Shown: positions 34,592 through 43,578, counted from the first letter of the stretch. The stretch: DNA of 64,000 bases from Mycolicibacterium fortuitum subsp. fortuitum (GCF_022179545.1 NZ_AP025518.1:6200001-6264000), one strand, 5' to 3'. The notes: generated by a model from the letters alone, not told the origin. Numbers and translations are program-made.

Positions 34592-35191
34592 ATGCCGACG
34601 AACCCGATCACTGAGGAAGCCGTGCCGACAAACTCAGGGACTCCGCGGCGGCGCAGCGAGAGATCACGGGTGGCCATCATCGAGGCCACCCGCGCGCTGC
34701 TGCTGGATCGAGGGTTTGACGGGCTGAGCATCGAGGCGGTCGCCGCACGAGCGGGTGTCGGCAAACAGACCATCTACCGCTGGTGGCCGAGCCGTCCCGC
34801 ACTGGTCGCCGACGTGCTGCTCGAAGACGCCGACAAGATCCTGGCCACCATGCCCCACACCGACGACGTGACCGAGGATCTGGTGGCATGGGCCGGCACC
34901 CTCGCCGCCGCCTTGACCACCAAACGAGGCAACGCCATGCTGCGCATCCTGACAGCGGCCTCACTGGAGCACGAGGACACCGCCGCGCGCCTGCGGGCCG
35001 GTTTCAGCCGGCCACTGGTCGAATCCGTGAGGAATCGGCTACTGGCCGAGCACATCGACGCCGAGATCGCACAGGCGGCCGCCGACGCTCTGCTGGGTGG
35101 GGTGGTCTATCCGATCCTGTCCGAGGGGCAGTCATACTCCCGGAAGCGGGCCGAGCTCACGGCACGCACCATTGTGGCGAGCCTGGGTTAG
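34592..35191 (+). CDS. TetR family regulator
   Basis: A 199-residue regulator with a 25-residue polar N-terminal extension. The helix-turn-helix ([22 protein letters not shown]) spans residues about 48-69, followed by a C-terminal TetR ligand domain. It is divergent from the thiolase/FadE operon, and the palindrome 34510-34528 lies between them, so it is the candidate repressor of that operon, relieved by a CoA ester. Its stop overlaps the convergent GNAT stop by 4 bases. Confidence 0.88.
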   Translation: MPTNPITEEAVPTNSGTPRRRSERSRVAIIEATRALLLDRGFDGLSIEAVAARAGVGKQTIYRWWPSRPALVADVLLEDADKILATMPHTDDVTEDLVAWAGTLAAALTTKRGNAMLRILTAASLEHEDTAARLRAGFSRPLVESVRNRLLAEHIDAEIAQAAADALLGGVVYPILSEGQSYSRKRAELTARTIVASLG

Positions 35192-35856
35192 GCGCCGGGC
35201 ACGGCGCCGGGCGCCCGCACCACCATCGGCACCGCCGGGAAGTACGTCGCCATCTCCGAGCGGCACTTCCGCAGGGCGGCGGTACCGTAGCCGCGCTTGC
35301 GGAAGTCCGGGTGAATCCAGATCCGGACATTGACCTCGCCGTGGGTGAGCTCTCCGAAGACCATGCCGACCTTCTGGTTGCCCTCCAGCGCCACGAACCA
35401 GGCTGCTTCTTCGGCGTCCACCCGGCCCAATGCGGCCCGGATCTCATCGTCGACATCGGCTGCCGGCGCGCCGGAGCCGTCACCCGATGAACCCACGTCC
35501 TCGGTCCGGGCGACGAAGATGTCGCGGTCGGCCTCGGCGACGAACGGCCGCAGCTCCAGCGATTCACCGGAGGCCGCCGGCCGCTCCGACACCGTGAAGC
35601 TCAGCTGGCTGTTCAAGTCGTCGAGTTCGGCAGCGATCCCCTTCCGTGAATCCTTGGTGATCTGCGCGAAGGACAACCCGACCACCGCTTCCGAGGCCAG
35701 GTGTGAGGTACCGAGAAGGTGGGCGACCGCCTCGACCGCGGCAGCACGGTCGTCGGCGTCCACGATCACGTCGAGCACCTCGTGGCGCCGGTTCAAGGCG
35801 TTGAGCAGAGCGTCGGCAATCTCGCGCCGCGCCGCGGCTTTGTCGTGATCGGTCAT
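35188..35856 (-). CDS. GNAT acetyltransferase with N-terminal helical domain
   Basis: A 222-residue protein. Residues 1-70 are helical, with [20 protein letters not shown], a short acidic segment, and [25 protein letters not shown], a layout similar to the C-terminal coiled region of the GyrA breakage-reunion domain. Residues 90-215 form a GNAT fold with the acetyl-CoA loop [10 protein letters not shown] (R/Q-x-x-G-x-G/A). The GyrA similarity is read by eye and is uncertain. The substrate is unknown. It has its own short promoter region on the minus strand. Confidence 0.78.
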   Translation of the reverse strand: MTDHDKAAARREIADALLNALNRRHEVLDVIVDADDRAAAVEAVAHLLGTSHLASEAVVGLSFAQITKDSRKGIAAELDDLNSQLSFTVSERPAASGESLELRPFVAEADRDIFVARTEDVGSSGDGSGAPAADVDDEIRAALGRVDAEEAAWFVALEGNQKVGMVFGELTHGEVNVRIWIHPDFRKRGYGTAALRKCRSEMATYFPAVPMVVRAPGAVPGA

Positions 35857-35902
35857 GTGTCGAGCCTAGATCAGCAGCGGCCACCCCGGGCGGACAAGCT
35901 GC

Positions 35903-37123
35903 TCAACCCACCAACTCCTGGCCCAGGTAATCACCCGGGGCCCGCACCCCGCCAGGGACCACGAAAACCGCCGATCCGATCGCGGTGGTCCACTGGTTCA
36001 GCGCGTCGAACTGCGCGAGGCGGCGCTGCACCGGAAGGAATTGCTCGTCGATGTCGCGCTGGAACGTCGCGAAGATCAATCCGCTGTTCGACGTCTGGCC
36101 GGGCTCGGGCGGATCGTCGTAGTTGTAGGGCCGCCGCAGAAACCGCTCCCGGGTGCCGCGATGGTGGGCCAGCGCGACGTGGGAGTTCTCTGGGATGACC
36201 GGAATTCCGTTGTGTGTCAACGCGAAATCCGGCTCATCATGCTCGCGGGTGCCGGTCAGTGGCGCACCCGAATCCAGAGTCCGGCCCATGGTGAACTCCT
36301 TGCTCTGACGATCCAGCTCGTCCCAGGTGTCCATGTGCATGGCGATGCGCCGGATGACCATCAACGTGCCACCGACGAGTCCCGGGTGGACCGGCCCGCT
36401 CATCCACACCAGGTCATCGAGGTCGCCGGCGGTCAGATTCGCGGTGCCGTCGACCTGTCCCATCAGGTTGCGCATGGTGGTGCCGTCGGCGTCGGCTCCG
36501 CGGGCACTACGGAATCCGGCCTGCCGCCAGCGCGGGGTCGTCATCGACCGGACGTTCTTTGTCAGCACCCGGTTGGCGTGGGCGACCGTCACCGGATCGT
36601 CGGCGCAGATCTGCAGCAACAGATCGCCACCGGACCACCGCTCTTCTAGCCGGTCCACGTCGAATACCGGGAGCTCACGTGCCGAGGGTGGCCGCGATCG
36701 CGCCGACCCGAGCCGATCGAGCAGTCCGGTACCCAGGCCGACCGTGATGGTCAATCTGGCTGGACGGGTGGCGAGTTCAGGCTCGGTGTCCGCCAGCGCG
36801 GGTGCGCCGCGGGTCAACCGTGCCGCATCCGCCGTCCACAACCGCAGAATCGCGGCGACGGTCTCGCGCTCGGTGCGCGTGCCCTGCCGCTTCCCGCCGT
36901 CGTTCAAATCGAATGCCACGAACAGCCCGTGGGACTGCGGCGCGGTGGCGATCCCGCCCTGGTGCGGTCCGTAGAACGGTTCCACCTCGGTACCGAACCC
37001 CGTTTGCGCCGTGGCGGAATGGGCCGCACCGGATTGACTGAGCACCGCACCGCCGGCCAGCGCGGCGGCGCCGCCGGTGATCAGACGGCGCCGGCTGACC
37101 GACAGGCGAGACGGATCAGCCAT
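35903..37123 (-). CDS. Tat-exported DyP-type heme peroxidase (EfeB-like)
   Basis: A 406-residue dye-decolorizing peroxidase. The Tat signal has SRRRLITGG (residues 10-18) followed by a hydrophobic run. The DyP signature GQVDG (GxxDG) lies near residue 220, and the heme-ligating His sits in RRIAMHMDTWDEL. It would fold with heme in the cytoplasm and be exported, using peroxide to oxidise substrates or, as suggested for EfeB, to help free iron from heme. Its start overlaps the copper chaperone gene by 8 bases, so it is the last gene of a PepSY-PCu(A)C-DyP operon. Confidence 0.92.
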   Translation of the reverse strand: MADPSRLSVSRRRLITGGAAALAGGAVLSQSGAAHSATAQTGFGTEVEPFYGPHQGGIATAPQSHGLFVAFDLNDGGKRQGTRTERETVAAILRLWTADAARLTRGAPALADTEPELATRPARLTITVGLGTGLLDRLGSARSRPPSARELPVFDVDRLEERWSGGDLLLQICADDPVTVAHANRVLTKNVRSMTTPRWRQAGFRSARGADADGTTMRNLMGQVDGTANLTAGDLDDLVWMSGPVHPGLVGGTLMVIRRIAMHMDTWDELDRQSKEFTMGRTLDSGAPLTGTREHDEPDFALTHNGIPVIPENSHVALAHHRGTRERFLRRPYNYDDPPEPGQTSNSGLIFATFQRDIDEQFLPVQRRLAQFDALNQWTTAIGSAVFVVPGGVRAPGDYLGQELVG

Positions 37124-37622
37124 TCCCGTGCGGGGATGCGGGCCGATAGTTCTCGTTCGCCCCCGCGAAATCGCGCACCTGAGCCGTGACCGGGAGCGAC
37201 GAACCGTCCTCGAACACCAGGGAGACCGCGACGTCGGCGCCGGGCTGAAGCGGCGCCTTGAGCTGCATCAGCATCAGGTGATCGCCGCCCGGCACCAACT
37301 CGTGCGTGGCCCCGGCCGCGATGGAGAGCCCGCCTTCCTTGGGCCGCATGGCTTTCGGCCCACTGCCGTCCCCGACGACCTCGTGCAACTCCACCATGCC
37401 GGCCGCGGGCGAGGTCGCGGACACGATGCGGACGTCATGATGCCCGGTGTTCGTGAGCGTGCCGAAGACAGCGGTCATTCCGCCGTCGGCTGCACTGGCC
37501 CATTGATCGCTGACCTGAACAGTGGCCGCCATCTTCTCGTCGTGATGGTTCTCGGTGCAGGCACCCAGGCCTACGGCCAAGGCCAATGCGGCCCCGGTCA
37601 GAACTGCCGCGACCTTAGACAT
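37116..37622 (-). CDS. Lipoprotein copper chaperone PCu(A)C family
   Basis: A 168-residue lipoprotein with lipobox LGAC near residue 22. The mature part carries the copper motif of this family: His in MVELHEVV, then Met in KAMRPKEG, then HLM in GGDHLMLMQL, the H-M-x10-M-x21-H-x-M pattern. It binds Cu(I) outside the membrane and passes it to cuproenzymes or removes it. It overlaps the PepSY gene upstream and the DyP gene downstream by 8 bases each. The start is the ATG after the stronger ribosome site; the longer frame is inside the PepSY gene. Confidence 0.9.
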   Translation of the reverse strand: MSKVAAVLTGAALALAVGLGACTENHHDEKMAATVQVSDQWASAADGGMTAVFGTLTNTGHHDVRIVSATSPAAGMVELHEVVGDGSGPKAMRPKEGGLSIAAGATHELVPGGDHLMLMQLKAPLQPGADVAVSLVFEDGSSLPVTAQVRDFAGANENYRPASPHGNG

Positions 37623-39030
37623 CTGCTCTTCCCTTCCACCACGCCACCGCGACATCCACCATGAGGAACGCCACCAGGCTCAGGCCGAACAGTGGAAGCG
37701 CCCATCCGATGACGGCTGCGGCGACGACGATCGTCACGCAGACCCACGGTGGCAGCTGACGCAGCGCCCCCCGCAGCGGCGGGCGGCCCACTGCCCACAC
37801 CGATCCGCGGGTGGGCCTGCGCTGCCACCACATTCGGTAGCCGCGCACGATGACGCTGATGAGCCCGATCATCGTGAGCGCCAAGACGATCTGGTTGGCA
37901 ATCCCGAACAACACGCCCATATGGGCATCGATGATCCAGTCCGTCAGTTTGGCCAGCAAGGGCCACTGCGCGAAGTTCACCCGGTCGGTAACCTGCCCGG
38001 TGTCAGGGTCGACTGCGATCGCGTCGGCACGGGTAGGCCAATCACGTTTACGCTCAGCCACTTTCCACGCTTGTTCGGCTGCTTGACCAGTCCCGGCGGG
38101 CGGGTACATCCACATCGGGCCGCGCAGCCCGGCCTGTTCGGCGGCCCGCAGCACGGTATCGATACCCCGCAGCTCCGACTGGCCGCCGCCATGGTGACCG
38201 TGGTGCGCCGCCGGGGCGGCCGCAGCGCCGGACAACGAGGTGTCCACGCTGGGCGCCGTGGTGTTCAGCCGCGCCTGGATGCCGTTGACCGTCTCGCCGC
38301 CGTAACGGGACCAGGTGATTCCCGATACCGACAACGCCAGCAGGACCGCCACAATCCACACGCCGACCGCGCCGTGCCAGGACAGGGTGCGCCGGCGGCC
38401 CGAGGCCTTCCGGTCAGGCAGGACCAGGTCGCGCATCGCGCGGTTCTCCCGGCGCCGCATGATCCACAGCGCCAACCCGGCCAGCGCGATCACCCACATC
38501 CAGCTGGCTGCCAGCTCGCTGTAATTGCGGCCGAACGCCCCCAGATGCAGGTTGCGGTGCAACTCGTCGAACCAGGCGCGCAGCGGCATCCACTGGCCGT
38601 AGGTGGTCAGCGCGCCGCGCACCTCGCCGGTGTATGGGTCGACGAACACCGTGCGCGAGTAATCCGCCGGGACGTCCTTGAATTCAGGACCGACCAGGAG
38701 GCTGATCTGGGTGGTCTCGTCCGGGGATGCGGGCGGCCGGATGCTCTCCACCGTGCCTTCGGGATGGGCGTGGCGGGCCGCGGCCAGCTGCTCGGCCAGC
38801 GGCAGCCGCTCGGCCCCGACCTGGTCGACGGTCAACTCGTGCCGGTAGACGATCGTGTCGATCTGCGGGATCAACGCGTAGAGCAGGCCGGTGACGGCCG
38901 CGATCAGGATGAACGGTCCGACGAACACGCCGGCGTAGAAATGCAGCCGCACCAGAAACGGTCGGATGGACTGTGGCTTGACGGGTGGAGGGGATTCCTC
39001 GCGTAGTTGGTCGTCGGGGGTGGTGGTCAT
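37615..39030 (-). CDS. PepSY-associated transmembrane protein with His-rich loop
   Basis: A 471-residue protein with four or five membrane helices (near residues 28-48, 165-185, 215-240, 345-375 and 410-460) and two large PepSY-like extracytoplasmic regions (PHPEGTVESIRPP type). The second holds HHGHHGGG. PepSY-TM proteins are linked to reduction or transport of metals and siderophores across the inner membrane, and the operon with PCu(A)C and DyP agrees. The ATG at 39030 (MTTTPDDQ) is used; the frame above it is the hairpin region. Confidence 0.9.
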   Translation of the reverse strand: MTTTPDDQLREESPPPVKPQSIRPFLVRLHFYAGVFVGPFILIAAVTGLLYALIPQIDTIVYRHELTVDQVGAERLPLAEQLAAARHAHPEGTVESIRPPASPDETTQISLLVGPEFKDVPADYSRTVFVDPYTGEVRGALTTYGQWMPLRAWFDELHRNLHLGAFGRNYSELAASWMWVIALAGLALWIMRRRENRAMRDLVLPDRKASGRRRTLSWHGAVGVWIVAVLLALSVSGITWSRYGGETVNGIQARLNTTAPSVDTSLSGAAAAPAAHHGHHGGGQSELRGIDTVLRAAEQAGLRGPMWMYPPAGTGQAAEQAWKVAERKRDWPTRADAIAVDPDTGQVTDRVNFAQWPLLAKLTDWIIDAHMGVLFGIANQIVLALTMIGLISVIVRGYRMWWQRRPTRGSVWAVGRPPLRGALRQLPPWVCVTIVVAAAVIGWALPLFGLSLVAFLMVDVAVAWWKGRADV

Positions 39031-39088
39031 GGAAACGCCTTCGCTCAGGAGAACCGTGGAGAGGTGCGCACGGGGCACAACGCGTAAC

Positions 39089-39110
39089 AGCCCGTCACCG
39101 ATGACGGGCT
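39089..39110 (-). terminator. Stem-loop between the His-rich membrane gene and the PepSY gene
   Basis: Perfect 9-bp arms agcccgtca and its complement around CCGA, just downstream of the His-rich protein gene and upstream of PepSY on the minus strand. It may terminate the first gene or lower read-through into the PepSY operon. Confidence 0.6.
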
Positions 39111-39126
39111 CAGATGAAGGTGCGGG

Positions 39127-39672
39127 CTAGAAGCCCATGGCGGCGGCCGCCGGTGGCGCCCGCATACCCAGACCGGTGCGCAGCAGAACAGGCCGCGCCA
39201 CAACCACATTCGAAGGCCACCAGAGCACACGGACCGAGGGGCGGAGCCGGGTGGCGGCGAAGATCCGCAGCCAGCACAGCACCGAGGCGCAGACCACGTA
39301 CAGGTACTCGGCCGTGCCGATCACCACACCGAGACCCACGGCAGCAGCGGCGTGCATACCGACCATCGGCGCGGTCAGCAGCACGTCCGCGTGGTGGTGG
39401 TGACCGCCGGAGATCGCCAGCGCGCAGTGGCCGAGCAACTGACCCGCGCCGAGGCCGGCGATCAACGACCATGTCCTGGCCGAGCGGGTCTGCAGGTTCA
39501 GGCCACCTACCGCGGCACCGAGTACCGAACAGAGCAGCAACAGCAGGATCAGCGGACTGCTGGTCGGAGCCATACCGCCGGCAGCGGTGTGGGCGACCGT
39601 CGCGGTGAGTGCCGAGCACGCGCCGACCAAACCCCCGCGCAGACGCGCGGCATGCTCGGCTGACGTGCTCAC
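39127..39672 (-). CDS. His-rich multi-spanning membrane protein
   Basis: A 181-residue protein with about four hydrophobic helices. A cluster CALAISGGHHHHADVLLTAPM lies in a loop, followed by a helix with GMHAAAAVGLGVVIG. His- and Met-rich loops of this kind bind metal ions, and its position before the PepSY-PCu(A)C-DyP operon suggests copper or heme handling. The GTG at 39672 (VSTSAEHA) is chosen; the frame above it runs into the divergent methyltransferase gene. No family is recognised. Confidence 0.65.
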   Translation of the reverse strand: MSTSAEHAARLRGGLVGACSALTATVAHTAAGGMAPTSSPLILLLLLCSVLGAAVGGLNLQTRSARTWSLIAGLGAGQLLGHCALAISGGHHHHADVLLTAPMVGMHAAAAVGLGVVIGTAEYLYVVCASVLCWLRIFAATRLRPSVRVLWWPSNVVVARPVLLRTGLGMRAPPAAAAMGF

Positions 39673-39706
39673 CTGCGGAATCTTACGGCTGCCTAGAGTT
39701 GGCGCC

Positions 39707-40348
39707 GTGGCTGACCGGGCATACGAGCAGTACGAGTTGATCGCCACCGGCTACGCCCGGACGTTCGCCGGCCAGTTCGAATCCCGGCCGTTCGACCGTG
39801 CGATTCTCCGGGCTTTCGCAGACTTGGTGACACATGCCGGAGGCAACACCGTGCTCGACGTCGGATGTGGGCCCGGCGAGGCCACCGCCGAGCTCGCCGG
39901 CTGCGGACTGCGCGCTGAGGGTGTCGACGGATCGCCGGCCATGGTCGCGTTGGCCACACAGCAGTGGCCGCAGCTGCGCTTTCAGACCGCGGACATGTTC
40001 GAGCTCCCGTATGCGGCGGGATCGTTCGATGCGGTGTGCGCCTGGTACTCGATCATCCACACCCCTGCCGAGCTGCTGCCCGAGCTGTTCGCCGGGTACC
40101 GCGGAGTCCTGGCCGATCCGGGTTGGCTGCTGTTGGGATTTCAGACCGAGGGTGAGCACGCGGTCTACAGCCACGCATTCGGCCGGGAGGTGGCGCTGAC
40201 GTTCCTGCGCCATGACGTCACCACCGTGTGCGACGCCCTGGAGCAGTCCGGGTTCACGGTGTACTCGACCACCAAACGGGCACGTCAGCCACACCTGGGT
40301 GAACCCACGGCCCAGGCCATGGTCATCGCGCACGGCGGGGATCGATAA
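39707..40348 (+). CDS. Class I SAM-dependent methyltransferase
   Basis: A 213-residue protein of the Methyltransf_11/25 type. The AdoMet motif I is VLDVGCGPGEATAELA (residues about 43-58), motif II acidic loop EGVDGSPAM, and the post-motif FQTADMFELPYAAGSFDAVCAWYSI. It starts at a GTG. The acceptor cannot be told. It lies divergent from the His-rich protein gene with only 34 bases between, and precedes the arsR operator by 7 bases. Confidence 0.87.
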   Translation: MADRAYEQYELIATGYARTFAGQFESRPFDRAILRAFADLVTHAGGNTVLDVGCGPGEATAELAGCGLRAEGVDGSPAMVALATQQWPQLRFQTADMFELPYAAGSFDAVCAWYSIIHTPAELLPELFAGYRGVLADPGWLLLGFQTEGEHAVYSHAFGREVALTFLRHDVTTVCDALEQSGFTVYSTTKRARQPHLGEPTAQAMVIAHGGDR

Positions 40349-40355
40349 TCAGCCT

Positions 40356-40371
40356 TGACTTATATAAGTCA
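40356..40371. promoter_or_regulatory. Perfect 16-bp ArsR-type operator TGACTTATATAAGTCA
   Basis: A perfect dyad 19 bases before the GTG of the arsR gene, AT-rich in the centre as is usual for ArsR/SmtB family sites. It would overlap the promoter of the arsR operon, so autorepression is likely. Confidence 0.8.
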
Positions 40372-40390
40372 TCGCTTTTAATCTGGCCTC

Positions 40391-40753
40391 GTGCACGCCT
40401 TCGACATCCTCGGAGACCCGGTGCGCAGGCGGATCCTCGAGCTCATCCAATCCGAGGAGATGTCCTCCGGCGCCATCACCGAGGTGATCCGGGCGGAGTT
40501 CGAGATCAGCCAGCCTGCTGTTTCGCAGCATCTCAAGGTGTTGCGGGACAACGGTTTCGCCTGTGTGCGGGCCGAAGGCACGCGCCGGCTGTACAGCGTC
40601 GACACCGCACCGTTGCGCGAGGTCGACCAATGGCTGGAGCGGTTCCGGCGCAACTGGACGCCGCACCTGGATGCGCTGGCCACCGAGATCGCACGCGGCA
40701 AGCGCGAGCGAAGAAGAGCGACGGCCAAGACGAACAAGGAGGCTTCCCCGTGA
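40391..40753 (+). CDS. ArsR family transcriptional regulator
   Basis: A 120-residue winged-helix regulator. The N-terminal LGDPVRRRILELI and the recognition helix FEISQPAVSQHLKVLRDNGF are typical; YSVDTAPLREVDQWL follows. No Cys cluster for metal sensing is seen, so it is a metal-independent type, usually paired with SRPBCC proteins. Its stop overlaps the SRPBCC start (GTGA), confirming the pair. It is likely to repress its own operon through the upstream 16-bp palindrome. Confidence 0.9.
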   Translation: MHAFDILGDPVRRRILELIQSEEMSSGAITEVIRAEFEISQPAVSQHLKVLRDNGFACVRAEGTRRLYSVDTAPLREVDQWLERFRRNWTPHLDALATEIARGKRERRRATAKTNKEASP

Positions 40754-41385
40754 TCGACGTCCAACACCAGCTGAACTCCGTGCGCCGCAGCGTGGGGCGC
40801 ACGACGTTCGAAGCACGTGAGGCCCGGGTCGTCAGCGTCAGCCAGACCTATGACACCGACGCGGCCGATCTGTGGGATGCCTGCACGAGCATCGACCGGA
40901 TCCCGCGCTGGTTCCTGCCCATCAGCGGTGATCTGCAGGTGGGCGGACGTTTCCAGTTCGAAGGAAATGCATCGGGTGAAGTACTCACCTGCGAACCGCC
41001 ACGCTCCTTCACCACGACATGGGAATCCATGGGCGCCACCAGCTGGGTCGAGGTGACCATCACCGAGGCAGGCGAGGGCCGGGCCACGTTCACACTCGAC
41101 CACATCATGCACTCCGGCGACGACGACGAGTTCTGGATGCAATTCGGCCCCGGAGCGGTCGGAGTCGGTTGGGACTCGGGACTTCTCGGCCTGGCCGGTT
41201 ACCTCGGCAGCGGCGCGCGCATCACCCCGGAAGAGGGTGCGGCCTGGGCCGCCGGCGAGGAGGGCCGCGGCTTCATGACCGCGGCGAGCGAACTCTGGTA
41301 CCAGGCCGACCTGGCCGCCGGCGCGGACCCGGCCCAGGCCCGCGCTGCGGCGGACCGTACGGCCGCGGCCTACACCGGGGGCTGA
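40750..41385 (+). CDS. SRPBCC (START-like, AHSA1-type) domain protein
   Basis: A 211-residue protein. Residues about 25-135 form the helix-grip ligand-binding fold (RVVSVSQTYDTDAADLWDACT, PRWFLPISGDLQVGGRFQFEG). The C-terminal 70 residues are helical. Genes of this type are commonly linked to ArsR regulators. The GTG overlaps the arsR stop. A small hydrophobic ligand is probable but unidentified. The nitrobindin-like gene begins 22 bases downstream. Confidence 0.85.
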   Translation: MIDVQHQLNSVRRSVGRTTFEAREARVVSVSQTYDTDAADLWDACTSIDRIPRWFLPISGDLQVGGRFQFEGNASGEVLTCEPPRSFTTTWESMGATSWVEVTITEAGEGRATFTLDHIMHSGDDDEFWMQFGPGAVGVGWDSGLLGLAGYLGSGARITPEEGAAWAAGEEGRGFMTAASELWYQADLAAGADPAQARAAADRTAAAYTGG

Positions 41386-41406
41386 GCCGGCCCGTACCCT
41401 GTCGTT

Positions 41407-41892
41407 GTGCCCGACCTCCACCCGAACCTGACCGTGCTGGCTCCGCTGCTCGGCACCTGGGCCGGTCCCGGAGCCGGTGAGTATCCGACGATCGAGGCGT
41501 TCGAGTACCTCGAAGAGATCAGCTTCGGCCACGTCGGCAAGCCGTTTCTCACCTACAGCCAGCGCACCAGGGCACGCGACGACGGTCGCCCCCTGCACGC
41601 CGAGACCGGGTACCTGCGGGTCCCCGAACCGGGCCGGATCGAATGGGTACTCGCGCATCCCACCGGGATCACCGAGATCGGCGAGGGCACGGTGCGCGTC
41701 GACGGCGAACGCATCGACATGGAGCTGACGGCGACCACCATCGGCCTGACCGCTTCGGCCAAAAATGTTGCGGCGTTGGCTCGTTCGGTCCGGGTGACCG
41801 GCGACCAGCTCGCGTACGACCTGCAGATGGGCGCAGTCGGACAACCACTGCAACACCACCTTTCCGCGACCCTGACCAGGAAGAGCGAATGA
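41407..41892 (+). CDS. Nitrobindin-like heme-binding beta-barrel protein (FABP-like DUF1794)
   Basis: A 161-residue 10-stranded-barrel protein. The N-terminal signature LGTWAGPGAGEYPTI (G-x-W-x-G-x-G-x-G-x-Y) and the late His in LQHHLSATL (proximal heme ligand, near residue 152) match mycobacterial nitrobindins, which bind ferric heme and can isomerise peroxynitrite. The GTG start is followed by MPDLHPNLT-type sequence. Its stop overlaps the serine hydrolase start (ATGA). Confidence 0.9.
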   Translation: MPDLHPNLTVLAPLLGTWAGPGAGEYPTIEAFEYLEEISFGHVGKPFLTYSQRTRARDDGRPLHAETGYLRVPEPGRIEWVLAHPTGITEIGEGTVRVDGERIDMELTATTIGLTASAKNVAALARSVRVTGDQLAYDLQMGAVGQPLQHHLSATLTRKSE

Positions 41893-43133
41893 GCCAACAC
41901 GCGACGACGGGCAAGATCGCCCTTCCCGCAGACCTCGACTCGGTCACCGACATCGGTGCTGAGGACCACTCGGAGATCGACCCGAGAGCCGTCGAGCGGA
42001 TCTGGGAATCGGTCCGCCACTGGTACGGATCCGGCCTGCACCCGGCGATCCAGGTGTGCCTGCGCCGCAACGGGAAAACCGTGCTGAACCGAGCGATCGG
42101 CCACGGCTGGGGCAACGGCCCCGACGATGCGCCGGACGCCGAGAAGATCCCCGTCACCACCCAGACCCCGTTCTGCGTCTACTCGGCGGCCAAGGCGATC
42201 AGCACCACGGTGGTGCACATGCTCGTCGAGCAGGGGCACTTCTCCCTCGACGACCGGGTCTGCGACTACCTGCCGAGCTACACCAGCCACGGCAAGGACC
42301 GCACCACCATCCGGCACGTGATCACCCACAGCGCCGGGGTCCCGATTCACACCGGGCCGCGCCCGGACGTCACCCGCGTCGACGACAGCGAGTACACCCG
42401 CGAACAGCTGGCCCTGCTCAAACCGGTGTACCGGCCCGGGTTGGTGCACATCTATCACGGCCTGACCTGGGGCCCGCTGGTCCGCGAGATCGTCTCGGCC
42501 GCCACCGGCCGCAACATCCGTGACATCCTGGCCGACGAGATCCTCAACCCCCTGGGGTTCCGATGGACCAATTACGGCGTTGCCGCAGAAGAGGTTCCAC
42601 TGGTGGCGCCCAGTCATGTCACCGGCAAGCCGTTGCCCGCACCCATCGCCGCGGCGTTCCGGGCCGCAGTGGGCGGGACGCTGGACAAGATCATTCCGCT
42701 CAGCAACACCCCGTTGTTCCTCACCAGTGTCATTCCCTCGTCGACCACGGTCTCCAATGCCGACGAACTGTCGCGGTTCGCTGAAATCCTGCGTCGCGGC
42801 GGTGAACTCGACGGGGTACGGGTCATGAAACCCGAGACACTGCAGGCCGCGACGACACCGTGCCGGCGGATGCGCCCAGATGTGGCGACCGGTCTCAAGC
42901 CGATGCGCTGGGGCACCGGGTACATGCTCGGCGGGAAACGCTTCGGGCCGTTCGGCCGGAATACTCCCTCGGCTTTCGGCCATACCGGGTTGGTCGACAT
43001 CGCGGTGTGGGCCGACCCTCAGCGCAGCCTGTCGGCCGCGATCGTGAGCAGCGGCAAGCCCGGGGCACACTGGGAGGCCAATCGGTATCCCGCGGTGCTC
43101 GACCGGATCGCAGCCGAGATCCCGGCCGGCTGA
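41889..43133 (+). CDS. Serine hydrolase of the beta-lactamase/class C esterase family
   Basis: A 414-residue protein with no signal peptide, so probably cytoplasmic. The class C-type motifs are SAAK (SxxK, YSAAKAIS near residue 98), YHG in place of YxN (LVHIYHGLT), and the KTG-like box as HTG in AFGHTGLVD near residue 365. Mycobacterial relatives (LipE/LipL group) are esterases rather than true beta-lactamases. The coupled start to the nitrobindin gene puts it in the ArsR operon. The ester substrate is unknown. Confidence 0.88.
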   Translation: MSQHATTGKIALPADLDSVTDIGAEDHSEIDPRAVERIWESVRHWYGSGLHPAIQVCLRRNGKTVLNRAIGHGWGNGPDDAPDAEKIPVTTQTPFCVYSAAKAISTTVVHMLVEQGHFSLDDRVCDYLPSYTSHGKDRTTIRHVITHSAGVPIHTGPRPDVTRVDDSEYTREQLALLKPVYRPGLVHIYHGLTWGPLVREIVSAATGRNIRDILADEILNPLGFRWTNYGVAAEEVPLVAPSHVTGKPLPAPIAAAFRAAVGGTLDKIIPLSNTPLFLTSVIPSSTTVSNADELSRFAEILRRGGELDGVRVMKPETLQAATTPCRRMRPDVATGLKPMRWGTGYMLGGKRFGPFGRNTPSAFGHTGLVDIAVWADPQRSLSAAIVSSGKPGAHWEANRYPAVLDRIAAEIPAG

Positions 43134-43134
43134 C

Positions 43135-43578
43135 TCAGCGCAGCTTCTCGCCGTAGACCCTCTCGACGGTCAGCTTCATCAGCACCCGGCGATCGGACAC
43201 CATCACCGACCGGTACTCGTCCCAGTCAGGGTGTTCCCCGGCCGCGCTGCGGTAGTAATCGACCAGTGCCTGGACCTCGGGGCCGCGCGGATCGGTGCCC
43301 GGGCCGGTCAACGTCACCGCACCCTCCGCGGTCGCCCAGGCCCAGCCGTCGGCACTGGTGACCTCCAGCGCCGCGCGGGGGTCGCGACGCAGGTTGACCG
43401 TCTTGGCGCGGCCCTCGGTCATCGACACGTAGATGACCCCGGCGGCCCGGTCGTAGAACGGCGTCACCGGAGACAACTGCGGCATGCCGGAGGCCTTGAT
43501 GGTGGCCAACACGCCCAAGCGGGCCTCGGCCAGCAGGTCATGCGGATCGAACGACGGGTTAGATGAGGTGGCGGTCAC
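43135..43578 (-). CDS. PPOX-class F420-dependent oxidoreductase family protein
   Basis: A 147-residue split-barrel protein of the pyridoxamine 5'-phosphate oxidase superfamily, mycobacterial F420-type. The pattern is LAEARLGVLATIKASGMPQLSPVTPFYD, then IYVSMTEGRAKTVNLRRDPRAALEV with the K-T-x-N-L cofactor-binding stretch, and GWAWATAEGAVTL. F420 versus FMN use is inferred from family resemblance. The GTG at 43578 is preferred over the TTG of the longer frame. It lies convergent, 1 base from the serine hydrolase stop. Confidence 0.85.
   Translation of the reverse strand: MTATSSNPSFDPHDLLAEARLGVLATIKASGMPQLSPVTPFYDRAAGVIYVSMTEGRAKTVNLRRDPRAALEVTSADGWAWATAEGAVTLTGPGTDPRGPEVQALVDYYRSAAGEHPDWDEYRSVMVSDRRVLMKLTVERVYGEKLR

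Noticed and set aside
41553..43070. Minus-strand frame of 505 codons
   Set aside because: It is antisense to the nitrobindin and serine hydrolase genes, with no motif of its own.
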